Positions 17,889 through 26,769 of a stretch of 64,000 bases of DNA are shown here, piece after piece. The DNA lies in assembly GCF_009363755.1 (NCBI RefSeq), contig NZ_CP045417.1, forward strand, positions 1,674,001 through 1,738,000, read 5' to 3'. Every line of letters begins with the position of its first letter. Within the stretch, counting starts at the first letter, position 1. The notes below the pieces were generated by a model, which had not been told where the DNA came from, ran no database searches, and worked only from the letters and a program-made list of their open reading frames with translations. Made by a program: the position numbers and the translations under genes. The DNA comes from Halomonas sp. THAF5a. Lineage in GTDB: Bacteria > Pseudomonadota > Gammaproteobacteria > Pseudomonadales > Halomonadaceae.

Positions 17889-18859
17889 GGATGCCCGTTG
17901 AGACGCTGCTGGTCCTGCAGCACGAAGCGGTGCTGGCGCGCCAGCGTGAGGCGCTGCTGTCGCAGCTCGCCAAGGGATTGCCGGGGGCGCGGGTGGTGCT
18001 GGCTTCCGGCCCCGCGCAGGTGCCCGAGGGCTTGGAGGTCGATGCGGTGATCACGCCGACCCTGCCGTGGCTGCCCGAGGCCCTGTCGCGACTGTCGCGC
18101 TATGACTGGATCCATTTTTTCTCATCGGGGATCGAGGCCATCTGGGCGATGCCCTTCGACAAGCGACGGGTGCTGATGACGCGAAGCGCCGGGGTGCATG
18201 CGCCGGCCATGAGCGAATTCGCGCTGGGGGCCATGCTCTACTTCGCCAAGCGCTTCGGTGACTGGACGCGGCGGGCCGCCTCGCCTCACTGGCAGCGAGC
18301 GTGGCTGGACGAATTGACGGACGCGCGGCTGACCATCCTCGGCATGGGGCGAGTCGGGGGCCTGCTGGCCGAGCGCGCTCGGCTCTTCGGCATGCGGGTC
18401 CACGGCCTGCGTCGACGCGTCGAGGCGTCTTCGGAGGAGGGGGTGTTCCTGACGCGTTCGGTGCTCCCCGAGGTGCTGGCCGATACCGACTATCTGGTGG
18501 TCTGCCTGCCGTTGACCGATGAGACGCGCGGCCTGGTCGACCATGCTCTGCTGTCCTCGCTGCGTCCCGGAGCCGTGCTGGTCGACATCTCGCGGAGTGG
18601 GGTGGTGTGCGAATCGGCGGTGATCGACGCCCTGGAGAGCGGGCGACTCGGCGGGGCCGCCCTGGACGTGTTCGAGCGGGAGCCCCTCCCGGCGAGTTCC
18701 CTGTTGTGGGGGCGCGAGGACGTGCTGCTGACTCCGCATATCTCCGGGACCACGCCCTTCTATCTGGAACGCGCCCTGGCGCTGTTTCTCGACAATCACA
18801 GAGCGCTGGCCGCCGGCCAGCCACCGCTCACGCCGGTCGATCTCGACGCAGGCTACTGA
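17885..18859 (+). CDS. D-isomer-specific 2-hydroxyacid dehydrogenase family protein
   Basis: 324 aa. NAD(P)-dependent 2-ketoacid/2-hydroxyacid oxidoreductase. The nucleotide motif is LTILGMGRVGGLLAERA (about 150-166). Catalytic-site signatures are VVCLPLTDETRGLVD, RPGAVLVDISRSGVV (Arg), an acidic residue in VFEREPLP and a His in LLTPHISG. The last two positions match the R-E-H triad of the family. Starts in an ATGA overlap with the aldolase gene. It may reduce the 2-oxo acid that the aldolase makes, which would be an uncommon two-enzyme module within a capsule locus. Confidence 0.8.
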   Translation: MRMPVETLLVLQHEAVLARQREALLSQLAKGLPGARVVLASGPAQVPEGLEVDAVITPTLPWLPEALSRLSRYDWIHFFSSGIEAIWAMPFDKRRVLMTRSAGVHAPAMSEFALGAMLYFAKRFGDWTRRAASPHWQRAWLDELTDARLTILGMGRVGGLLAERARLFGMRVHGLRRRVEASSEEGVFLTRSVLPEVLADTDYLVVCLPLTDETRGLVDHALLSSLRPGAVLVDISRSGVVCESAVIDALESGRLGGAALDVFEREPLPASSLLWGREDVLLTPHISGTTPFYLERALALFLDNHRALAAGQPPLTPVDLDAGY

Positions 18860-18869
18860 GGAGCAACTC

Positions 18870-20849
18870 ATGCGATGGCTAGTGGCGTTGGTGATGCTGC
18901 CCCGCTGGGTAAAGCGTTGGCTGTTGCGAGTAGCAGATGGACTGCTGGTCGCCGGATGCCTGCTGTTGGCCGTGATGCTGGTGGGCGAGCGAGAAGCGCT
19001 ACTGGAGGCGAAGGGCATCCTCCTGGTGGCCGTGATGGCCTTGGCCACGATCCTGCTTCTCGAGGTCATGGGCGTCTACCGGATCGTGCTGCGCTTCATG
19101 AATCAGCACATGGCGCTGATCCTGGTCACGGGGTTGCTGATCTCGGTGGTCAGTCTGCTGGCGCTGGACCTGTTGATCGGCTCTCCGATGTCGCTTCATG
19201 TCCTGCCGCTCTTCGCCCTGCTGGTGTTGTTTGCGGTGGGGGGGCTGCGCCTGCTGCTTCGCGAACTGTATCAGTTGAGCCGCTGTCCCCAGCGTCAGCC
19301 GGTCCTGATCTACGGTGCCGGAGTGGCAGGATGCGAGCTGGCGAGGGCGCTCCAGCATGGGGGGCGGTATTGGCCCCGGGCGTTTATCGATGACTGGCGT
19401 GGGCTGCAGGGGGCGCTGGTGGAAGGACTGCCGGTGCATCACCCGGACCAGCTGGAAACCTTGATGCAGCGTCTGGACCTCGAGCTGGTGCTGCTGGCCA
19501 TCCCCAGCGCGCCCCGCTGCCGCAGGCGGGAGATCCTCGAGCGACTCGCCCGGCTGTCGGTCCCGGTGCAGACCATCCCGGGCTCGGAGGACCTGGTATC
19601 TGGGCGAGCCAGGGTCAACGACACCTGTAACGTGGCGGTGGAAGACCTGCTGGGCAGGGAACCGGTGGCGGCCTTTGCAGAACTGACGGGCGCCGACATA
19701 CGCGACAAGGTCGTCATGGTGACGGGGGCCGGAGGATCCATCGGTTCCGAACTGTGCCGCCAGATCCTGCAGCACGGCCCCTCTCTGCTGGTGCTGGTCG
19801 ACAATGGCGAATATGCCCTCTACGCCATCGAGCAGGAGCTGCAGGGCCAGGTGCGATCCGATGCCCGCCAGACCCGCGTGGAGGCGCAGCTGGTCTCCAT
19901 ACAGCACGGCGACCGGATGCGCGAGATCATGGCCGGCTTCGGCGTGCAGACGCTCTACCATGCCGCTGCCTACAAGCATGTGCCCCTCGTGGAGGCCAAT
20001 CTGGTGGAGGGGATCCGCAATAACGTCTTCGGAACCCTTGGGCTTGCGCTTGCCGCCGTGGATCAGGGCGTCGAGACCTTCGTGATGGTCTCCACCGACA
20101 AGGCCGTGCGGCCGACCAATGTGATGGGGGCCACCAAGCGATTGACCGAGCTGATCTGCCAGGCCCTGGCGGCCCGAGAGGCTTGTCCGACGCGCTTTTG
20201 CATGGTGCGTTTCGGCAATGTCCTGGGGTCCAGCGGTTCCGTGGTGCCGTTGTTCCGGCGCCAGATCGAGCGCGGTGGGCCAGTCGAGGTGACGCATCCC
20301 GAGATAACGCGCTACTTCATGACCATCCCCGAGGCGGCCCAGCTGGTGCTCCAGGCCGGCGCGATGGCCAGCGGGGGCGAGGTGTTCGTGCTGGACATGG
20401 GCGAGCCGGTCCGCATTGCCGACCTGGCGGCCAGCATGATTCGACTCTCCGGACTGGAGGTGAAGGACGATGCCCATCCCGACGGTGATATCGAGATCGT
20501 CTATACCGGCCTGAGGCCGGGCGAGAAACTCTACGAAGAGCTGCTGATCGGCGCCGATGTCCTTGCCACGCGACACCCGCGCATCATGACCTCGCGGGAG
20601 GTGTCCTGGGAGTGGTCGGCCCTGGAGAGCTTCCTGGAGGAGCTCTACGAGGCCATGACGCATTCTCGCCACCTGCGCATCATCAAGCTCCTGCACGAGG
20701 CTCCCCTCGACTATCGCCCCGGTGACCGGTTGGTCGATCCGACCTGGCAGGCTCGGCATGACCGGATCGCCGGCACGGTGGTGCCGGTGGGAAGCGAGTC
20801 AGCGGGGGCGCCGCTGGCACCGCGACTCGGGTTGCAGGCCTCCAAGTAG
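18870..20849 (+). CDS. Membrane-bound UDP-GlcNAc 4,6-dehydratase (WbpM/PglF/CapD type)
   Basis: 659 aa. Four N-terminal membrane helices (about 20-125), a CoA-binding-like Rossmann region (VLIYGAGVAGCELARALQ) and a C-terminal SDR domain with VTGAGGSIGSELC (about 284-296). The SDR active site has Met in place of the usual Tyr (TNVMGATKR, about 413-421), as in WbpM and PglF. Further conserved parts are YHAAAYKHVP and VRFGNVLGSSGSV. It makes UDP-4-keto-6-deoxy-GlcNAc, precursor of bacillosamine, QuiNAc, FucNAc and similar sugars. The aminotransferase or reductase needed for the next step is not in the window. Confidence 0.9.
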   Translation: MRWLVALVMLPRWVKRWLLRVADGLLVAGCLLLAVMLVGEREALLEAKGILLVAVMALATILLLEVMGVYRIVLRFMNQHMALILVTGLLISVVSLLALDLLIGSPMSLHVLPLFALLVLFAVGGLRLLLRELYQLSRCPQRQPVLIYGAGVAGCELARALQHGGRYWPRAFIDDWRGLQGALVEGLPVHHPDQLETLMQRLDLELVLLAIPSAPRCRRREILERLARLSVPVQTIPGSEDLVSGRARVNDTCNVAVEDLLGREPVAAFAELTGADIRDKVVMVTGAGGSIGSELCRQILQHGPSLLVLVDNGEYALYAIEQELQGQVRSDARQTRVEAQLVSIQHGDRMREIMAGFGVQTLYHAAAYKHVPLVEANLVEGIRNNVFGTLGLALAAVDQGVETFVMVSTDKAVRPTNVMGATKRLTELICQALAAREACPTRFCMVRFGNVLGSSGSVVPLFRRQIERGGPVEVTHPEITRYFMTIPEAAQLVLQAGAMASGGEVFVLDMGEPVRIADLAASMIRLSGLEVKDDAHPDGDIEIVYTGLRPGEKLYEELLIGADVLATRHPRIMTSREVSWEWSALESFLEELYEAMTHSRHLRIIKLLHEAPLDYRPGDRLVDPTWQARHDRIAGTVVPVGSESAGAPLAPRLGLQASK

Positions 20850-20893
20850 ACCTGCTGACGGCTGTTCACGAATAGTTTCCACGGGATGATGAC

Positions 20894-22693
20894 ATGTTGA
20901 AGGACCTGCGCGAGCTCTATTCGCTGCTCTCACGCCAGCAGCGCCGACGCCTGATGCTCCTCCAGGGGCTGGTGGTGCTCATGGCCTTCGCCGAGTTGGC
21001 GAGCATCGTCGCCATTGGTCCCTTCATGGCGGTCGTCGGCGACATGGGGCGACTCGAGGGCGACGGGATGCTCGCCATGGTCTTCGAACGCAGCGGGATC
21101 GAGACTCCAACGGCCTTTCTCACCCTGCTGGGCGTTCTGGTGCTCGTCGTCCTGCTGGTGTCGTCCCTCGTCTCCATCTACACCACCTGGCGGCTGTCAC
21201 TCTATAGTGCCCAGGTCGGCGCGGAGCTCGCGAGCCGGCTCTATAGCCATTACCTGCACCAGCCCTGGCTCTTTCATGCCGGCGTGAACACCAGCCGGCT
21301 GATGAACAAGGTAGCGAGGGAAGTGCAGCGCACCACCACGAGGATCCTGCACCCCCTGATGCAGCTCAATGCCAGGCTGATCACGGTGTCGGTGATCGTC
21401 ATGGCGCTCTTCATCTACGATCCTTCCGTGGCGCTCACGGGGGTGGTGCTGTTTGGCAGCGCCTACCTCCTGCTCTACAAGACGGTGCGTCGCTTTCTGG
21501 TCGCCAACGGGCGTCGCGTCTCCCGGGCCCAGGCGAGTCAGTTCAGGCTGATGAATGAGGGCTTCGGTGGGATCAAGGATCTTCTGCTGATGCACCGCCA
21601 GGGAAACTTCACCTCGCGATTCGACACTGCCAGTCACCGCGTGGCCCGAGGGCAGGGCGTCAACCAGGGGCTGAGCGATGCACCGCGTTATGCCATCGAA
21701 CTCGTGGCTTTCGGTGCCGTGATCCTGCTGGTGCTTCATTTGCTCAATCACTACCAGGGAAACCTGGGGGCGATCCTGCCGGCCCTGTCGATCTATGCCC
21801 TGGCGGGCTTCAAGTTGCTGCCGGCCTTCCAGAAGATCTATGCCTGTGTCTCTCGGATACGTGGCAATCTGGCGGCTTACGAAAGCCTCCGAGGTGATCT
21901 CCTGGCCAGTCGTGACAATCTGCCTGTCCCGGGCACCCGGGAGGGTGAGCTCGCCCCCCTGGTGCCCCAACACGCCATCGTGCTGGACAAGGTGGCTTTC
22001 GATTATCCCGGCAAGAAGGAAGCTGCCCTGAACGGCCTGTCGCTGGTCATCCCGGCCAACTCGGTGATAGGGCTGGTCGGCGCGTCCGGTAGCGGCAAGA
22101 GTACCGCCGTGGACCTGCTGCTCGGGCTGGTCGAGGCGCAGCAGGGAAACGTAATCATCGATGGTGAGCCGCTGACCCCCGATAACCTGAGGCGGTGGCA
22201 GGCGAGCGTCGGCTTCGTCCCTCAGCAGATCTTCCTCGCCGATGCGAGCATTCTCGAGAACGTCGGTTTCGGGCTTTCACGAGAACAGATCGATGAGGGG
22301 CGCGTGCGGGAAGCGCTTCGCCTGGCGCAGCTCGAGGACCTGGTGGAAAAGTTGCCCGAAGGCATCGAAACGCGTATCGGTGAGCGCGGCGTTCGCCTCT
22401 CGGGCGGTCAACGTCAGCGGATCGGTATCGCTCGGGCGCTCTACCAGCAGGCCAGCGTGCTGGTCCTGGACGAGGCCACCAGCGCTCTGGATGGCATCAC
22501 CGAGCGGCGTGTCATGAACGATATCCACCGGTTGGCAGGAGATCGAACCATCGTGCTGGTGGCCCACCGACTCACCACCGTGAAGGACTGTGACATCATC
22601 TACATGCTCGAGGCGGGCAGGGTGACCGATTCGGGTACCTATGAGGAACTGGCGAGTCGCAACACCACCTTCCAGATGATGGCCAACCTGTAG
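20894..22693 (+). CDS. ABC-type lipid-linked glycan flippase, PglK/MsbA-like
   Basis: 599 aa half-transporter with a fused permease (six helices, about 20-320) and ATPase domain. Walker A GASGSGKST (about 396-404), Q-loop VGFVPQQIFLADASI, signature LSGGQRQRIGIARAL (about 502-516), Walker B VLVLDEATSALD (about 522-533), H-loop VLVAHRLTT. It follows genes resembling Campylobacter pglF, pglC and pglA and no Wzx is present, so it probably flips the undecaprenyl-PP-linked repeat unit to the periplasm. An MsbA-like lipid A role is less likely in this setting. Confidence 0.82.
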   Translation: MLKDLRELYSLLSRQQRRRLMLLQGLVVLMAFAELASIVAIGPFMAVVGDMGRLEGDGMLAMVFERSGIETPTAFLTLLGVLVLVVLLVSSLVSIYTTWRLSLYSAQVGAELASRLYSHYLHQPWLFHAGVNTSRLMNKVAREVQRTTTRILHPLMQLNARLITVSVIVMALFIYDPSVALTGVVLFGSAYLLLYKTVRRFLVANGRRVSRAQASQFRLMNEGFGGIKDLLLMHRQGNFTSRFDTASHRVARGQGVNQGLSDAPRYAIELVAFGAVILLVLHLLNHYQGNLGAILPALSIYALAGFKLLPAFQKIYACVSRIRGNLAAYESLRGDLLASRDNLPVPGTREGELAPLVPQHAIVLDKVAFDYPGKKEAALNGLSLVIPANSVIGLVGASGSGKSTAVDLLLGLVEAQQGNVIIDGEPLTPDNLRRWQASVGFVPQQIFLADASILENVGFGLSREQIDEGRVREALRLAQLEDLVEKLPEGIETRIGERGVRLSGGQRQRIGIARALYQQASVLVLDEATSALDGITERRVMNDIHRLAGDRTIVLVAHRLTTVKDCDIIYMLEAGRVTDSGTYEELASRNTTFQMMANL

Positions 22694-22765
22694 ACAAGCG
22701 GCCCCATCGAGGCCCGATAGATTTCGGCGGCGTCACCTGCCCCTTTCCGACCTCGGGAGATTCCC

Positions 22766-23626
22766 ATGCTGAAGCAATGCCTTGGCAGGATGATCGGGAT
22801 ATCCGGTTATGAGCTCAGACGCCGTCCTGTGTCCGCCGTGGCGGATCTCAGGAGTGCCGAGTTCCCTTACACCCCGATGGAGGCGTTGTATGCATGCACG
22901 TCGGATCGGTTTGTCGTGGATGTTCCGGTCGACATGATCGTCCCGACACGCATGATGCTGGCCTGGATCACGGCGTTAAGAGCGTACGAGAACCGGGGCG
23001 AGGAGGCGGCCCGAACCCTTCTTCAGGAGTATTTCCGCTACCTGCAGCCCGTCAATGTCGCTCAGTACCTGAAGTTGCCGGCTCGCCAGGAGTGGCACCT
23101 GGGACCTCCACTCTCCTATGTGTATCCGTGGGAGGACATGTTGCCACAGGTCAAGATGGATTTTCGGCTCCACCTCATGCGCGATGAGGCCATTAGAAAT
23201 GGTCTTGACTGGCAGGAGTCGGATGGCTGGAAAGGGTTTGGTCCGGTCTCGGAACGCCTGATCGATATGGAGCTGGGCCGACTCACGAGGACCTACGATT
23301 CCATCAAGCGCCACGGGATAGACGAGCGACATGGCCATGTCGTTGGCACTCTCTTCTGTGCGGGGAACGTTCAGATGGTGCAGCCAAGGCGTGGATGGCA
23401 TCGAGTGGCGGTCTGTCTGGCAATCGGGTTGACATCGATTCCTGTCATGTTCGATAGACGCCACGTGGTGATCCGGCTCGAAGAGGCCGAGTCCTGGCCG
23501 AATGTCAGGCGAGGACTGTTCTCGCTGGATGAGGCCGTCAGGGTATTCGATGAACGGTTCGGCACCCACCTAAGAAGGGCGTCGAGCAACGAGTCGCCTC
23601 CCATTTCGAGCGTCATGCCAACGTGA
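22766..23626 (+). CDS. Hypothetical protein with ParB-like motif, glycan-locus associated
   Basis: 286 aa, GGGAG 6-8 nt before ATG. No signal peptide or clear membrane helix. Residues about 210-250 (GWHRVAVCLAIGLTSIPVMF followed by VIRLEEAESWPNV) resemble the HR-x-A...A-x-GL-x-S-x-PV core also seen in the product of 1301-2197. Thus the locus may carry two distantly related members of one uncharacterised family. It is the first gene of the poorly characterised cassette after the flippase. Function unknown. Confidence 0.6.
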   Translation: MLKQCLGRMIGISGYELRRRPVSAVADLRSAEFPYTPMEALYACTSDRFVVDVPVDMIVPTRMMLAWITALRAYENRGEEAARTLLQEYFRYLQPVNVAQYLKLPARQEWHLGPPLSYVYPWEDMLPQVKMDFRLHLMRDEAIRNGLDWQESDGWKGFGPVSERLIDMELGRLTRTYDSIKRHGIDERHGHVVGTLFCAGNVQMVQPRRGWHRVAVCLAIGLTSIPVMFDRRHVVIRLEEAESWPNVRRGLFSLDEAVRVFDERFGTHLRRASSNESPPISSVMPT

Positions 23627-23679
23627 ATACGATGCGCACCGGATGGTGAAGCCTGCCAATATTTGAAGAGGTTCTGGCG

Positions 23680-24957
23680 ATGAATGTTTCTTTCGAGCAT
23701 GACGTCCTTGTTCGGCAGCCGATTGACTATCAGCTTCAGGAGGTGGGCAGGGCGTCCGATGATGAGGAGTCCTCTATTCGGCTGCGACCCGATGTCGGGG
23801 AGGAGTACGCCTGTTTCGCCATCTGGGAAGGGGGAAGAGGTCGTGAGGACGATATCGTCGCTGAGCTCGGCGAGCGATTCACCATCGTGGCCGACTTCCT
23901 GATTTACTGGAGTGATCAGCACTACAGAAGAAATGTCCGTCGCCTCTACTTGCGTCCAGGAGAATCGGCAGGGAAGGGATATGACAAGAAGATCGGCAAG
24001 CCTCCCTTCCGTTTTATCATCGTGGAGGATGCGGCGCCTTCCTACACGTGGTGGAAAAGCGTATCGGGCCATATTGAGCCGACTAATCGTAATGTAGTGC
24101 GTGAAAAATACCGTTTCCGATCGTGGTTCGATGAACCCTATCAGGTGCATTCCAGTAACAATATATCCGAGTTCTATTTTCAGGCCGTGCTGGTGCTGGG
24201 GAAGCCTCTTCTCAACCAGGCACTCTCTCGGAGATCTCCCGAGACGGTGGAGCTCCATCGGGACCTGGAAGGCGCCAACGGTTGGGAGAGTTGGAAGCAG
24301 CTTTTTTCGGTGTTGAATGTCTGCAGCGACTATCTCGTGCTGAGGAAGTACGACGACCTGCCCCTGCACGCCGGTGAGGGTGATGTCGACTTCCTGTGCG
24401 GGGATATTCAGTGGCTCGCATCAGCGGCTAACGTGCACCAGAACAACGATCGGACCTACAAGGGTCACGTCGATGTGGCGGGCCAAAGAATACCGGTAGA
24501 CATCCGATTCGTTGGCGATGGATATTACAGTGCTTCGTGGGAGAAGGACGTGCTCAAGCGGAAGGTCTTTCACGACGGCAAGTACGTGCCTCGACTCGAT
24601 GATTACTTCTTTACACTCCTTTATCACTGCAAGGTCCATAAGGAATCTGTCGACAAGAGTTACGAGGATCTTCTCAAGTGTCTTGCGGATCGCATGGGGT
24701 TTGATTGGTTTGAAAGTGTCGATGTGAATGATGATGATACGATCGGAAACCTGCTGAAAGGTTATATGGTGTCGAATAGTTATTGTTATGAACGGCCGAT
24801 TGACTTTGGGGTGAAGGCAAACAAGGAGGTGATAAAGATCATCTCCAGAGTGTCCTATAATAATCGTAAACGGTCTTCTTTGGTGAGGTCTGTCAAGAAG
24901 CGTGTAAAGAAGTATGTTTCTATTGGTAGGTCGTGGCAACGTTTTTCCATGAAGTGA
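23680..24957 (+). CDS. Nucleotidyltransferase-fold protein with an extra N-terminal domain
   Basis: 425 aa. The C-terminal half (about 215-345) looks like an MNT-type nucleotidyltransferase: LVLRKYDDLP, then GEGDVDFLC (about 231-239) with the two acidic metal ligands, and VDIRFVGDGYY (about 271-281) with the third. The N-terminal half has RFIIVEDAAPSYTWWKS, NRNVVREKYRFRSW and QVHSSNNISE, a separate domain I cannot assign with confidence. The tail is basic (KRVKKYVSIGRSWQRF). The 3' third is clearly richer in A/T than the neighbours, pointing to horizontal acquisition. A nucleotidyl or phosphoglycosyl transfer in glycan decoration is inferred. Confidence 0.6.
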   Translation: MNVSFEHDVLVRQPIDYQLQEVGRASDDEESSIRLRPDVGEEYACFAIWEGGRGREDDIVAELGERFTIVADFLIYWSDQHYRRNVRRLYLRPGESAGKGYDKKIGKPPFRFIIVEDAAPSYTWWKSVSGHIEPTNRNVVREKYRFRSWFDEPYQVHSSNNISEFYFQAVLVLGKPLLNQALSRRSPETVELHRDLEGANGWESWKQLFSVLNVCSDYLVLRKYDDLPLHAGEGDVDFLCGDIQWLASAANVHQNNDRTYKGHVDVAGQRIPVDIRFVGDGYYSASWEKDVLKRKVFHDGKYVPRLDDYFFTLLYHCKVHKESVDKSYEDLLKCLADRMGFDWFESVDVNDDDTIGNLLKGYMVSNSYCYERPIDFGVKANKEVIKIISRVSYNNRKRSSLVRSVKKRVKKYVSIGRSWQRFSMK

Positions 24958-25005
24958 ATGCCCGGTGTTATGGGATTCAATGCATCGGTGTAGAGGGAGG
25001 GGGAG

Positions 25006-25494
25006 ATGGCGATATTCTCTGGTGTTGTCGTTTCCGGTAGAGAGATGGCACAACGCCATGTTTCCCTTGCCATGGATGAGTTATCCACTATTAGTGGCCA
25101 GGACCTATTTCCTGGCTCGATGAACGTGGTGCTGGACAAGCCATTGAAACTGGAGTCGCGATACTCAGCGATATTCGACCATGGAAAGCGTTTCATCTGG
25201 AGAGCCAGAATCGGGTGCCGACAGGTATGGATCTACCGGTGGAAGGGCACTCCATTCACCATCGTGGAGATCCTGGCTGACTGCCGGTTGAAAGACGCCC
25301 TTGGCCTCTTGGACGGCAGCTGTATCGATATCGAGATCGACGATGCATTGGTGGCGCCGCTGGATTGGCGAGACCGCCTGTCCTCCTTCCTGATTTGGGG
25401 GATGGGGCGGAAATATCTGTATTACTCGAAGCCATATCCTAGCAGAAGATATGTCATGCGGATCCGAAATGGGTTGGGCGATGGGCAAAGGTAA
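25006..25494 (+). CDS. DUF120-like protein (similar to archaeal CTP-dependent riboflavin kinase)
   Basis: 162 aa with a strong GGGAGGGGGAG leader. The pattern follows the RibK (DUF120) barrel: SGVVVSG (5-11), then LFPGSMNVVLDKP (34-46), matching the family's P-x-GTLN-x-x-L with Ser38 and Asn40 where Thr and Asn bind Mg2+, and TIVEILADCRLKDALGLLDG (85-104), matching its IEIIAP-x-x-LRE-x-x-x-LKDGD segment. In archaea this fold phosphorylates riboflavin with CTP. No riboflavin genes are near; its neighbours are a nucleotidyltransferase-like gene and CDP-glycerol genes. A CTP-using kinase acting on a glycan precursor is a hypothesis. The glycine-rich loop is altered (GREMA), so activity is uncertain. 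Confidence 0.6.
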   Translation: MAIFSGVVVSGREMAQRHVSLAMDELSTISGQDLFPGSMNVVLDKPLKLESRYSAIFDHGKRFIWRARIGCRQVWIYRWKGTPFTIVEILADCRLKDALGLLDGSCIDIEIDDALVAPLDWRDRLSSFLIWGMGRKYLYYSKPYPSRRYVMRIRNGLGDGQR

Positions 25495-25620
25495 CGCTCC
25501 TGGGTGTTTTCAGCGCTTGATCTGGCAGGGGCAAGCTGGATGGAAGCTGGTGTTCAGTGGAGAGCAAGTGACTGCCAGTACATGTCTTCGGCCTATCCGA
25601 GTGATCACGAGAGGCACACC

Positions 25621-26592
25621 ATGAAAAGCCCTACCATCAGTGTGATCGTTCCTGCGTATAACGTCGCCGCCTATGTTCGGGAGTCCCTGCAATCCCTGGC
25701 CGGACAGACCGTCCTCCCGGATGAGGTGATCATCATCGACGACGGGAGTCTCGATGAAACATTGGATGTGATCAAGGCGTTTCCCCATCCATACCCTGTC
25801 AGGATCCTGTCGACCGAAAATCGAGGACAGGGGCCCGCGCGCAACATGGGGATCTCCTTGTCACGTGGTGACTACGTTTACTTTTTTGATGCCGATGACA
25901 TCCTGTCGCCGGAGTTTGTGGGAGCGATGAAGGATATCGTCGAGAAGAGCGCCTTCCCGGATATCGTCTTCTTCTCCGGAGATAGCTTCCGTGACCATGT
26001 GGCCGTACCACATGCGGTGGTGGACTACCGAAGGGGGTTCAGTGGCGCCTTTCATGCTCCACTGGATCTGCTTCGGGCCTTCGATGCGGTCAAGCGGATC
26101 TCGTGCAGCCCTTGCCTGTATCTTTCGAGGCGCAGCCTGTGGGTGGAGACCCCGCTGGCGTTTATCGAGCATTACCATGAGGACGAGCATATCCTCTATC
26201 CTTTGATCCTCTCCGCCGCTTCTTACCTCGTCGCCGACGACTGCTATTTCTCGCGCCGAGTGCGACACGGCTCCACGATGATGCTGACCAAGAGTGCCCG
26301 ACACCTTCTGGGATACCGCGAGACCATCCGCTCGCTTCTCCAGCTTCATCGAGACCCGGTGGCTCCTGAGGTCAAACCGTTCATCCGCTCCCGTGCGGTG
26401 CATTTCATGAAGAAATACATCTTTCATGCCACGCGAAACGGTATCGCCATGGATGTCGGGTTCCTGGTGTCAACCATCCTGGGGTTGCGAAGTGTCGAAT
26501 TGCTCGCCTATGTGATCTATCGCGGCGGTGAGGCCCTTCCGCGAGCCATGATCCGAAGGGTCCTCGGCGCTCCTTCAGGCGTCCAGGCCTAA
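25621..26592 (+). CDS. Glycosyltransferase family 2
   Basis: 323 aa from ATG 25621 (GAGAGG upstream); the frame extends further 5' but the GT-A fold starts here with ISVIVPAYNVAAYVRESLQS. Donor-binding features are EVIIIDDGSLDET, ENRGQGPARNMGISLSRGDY and the DxD motif FFDADD (about 83-88). A His/Glu-rich EHYHEDEHIL segment lies in the acceptor half (about 182-191). Cytoplasmic inverting transferase adding a sugar to a lipid-linked intermediate. It follows the DUF120-like gene by 126 bp of non-coding sequence. Confidence 0.83.
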   Translation: MKSPTISVIVPAYNVAAYVRESLQSLAGQTVLPDEVIIIDDGSLDETLDVIKAFPHPYPVRILSTENRGQGPARNMGISLSRGDYVYFFDADDILSPEFVGAMKDIVEKSAFPDIVFFSGDSFRDHVAVPHAVVDYRRGFSGAFHAPLDLLRAFDAVKRISCSPCLYLSRRSLWVETPLAFIEHYHEDEHILYPLILSAASYLVADDCYFSRRVRHGSTMMLTKSARHLLGYRETIRSLLQLHRDPVAPEVKPFIRSRAVHFMKKYIFHATRNGIAMDVGFLVSTILGLRSVELLAYVIYRGGEALPRAMIRRVLGAPSGVQA

Positions 26593-26769
26593 GGGGTCCC
26601 CACTCGCATGACAGGCGGTGGCAACGGTGTCGCCTGACCCGGGGTGGCCCACACCATGGGGCCCAGCGGGGGGCTGGTGCTTACGAGATGGCATCCTCCT
26701 CATCTGCCTTCATGTCGCGAGTCATGCCTTGGTGCCTCGTCCTTCGCTTCCGAGTCAGGAGACACGGTC

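Noticed and set aside
25006-25494. Role in riboflavin/FMN synthesis for the DUF120-like protein
   Set aside because: No rib genes nearby, bacteria normally use RibF for this step, and the operon context is glycan synthesis.
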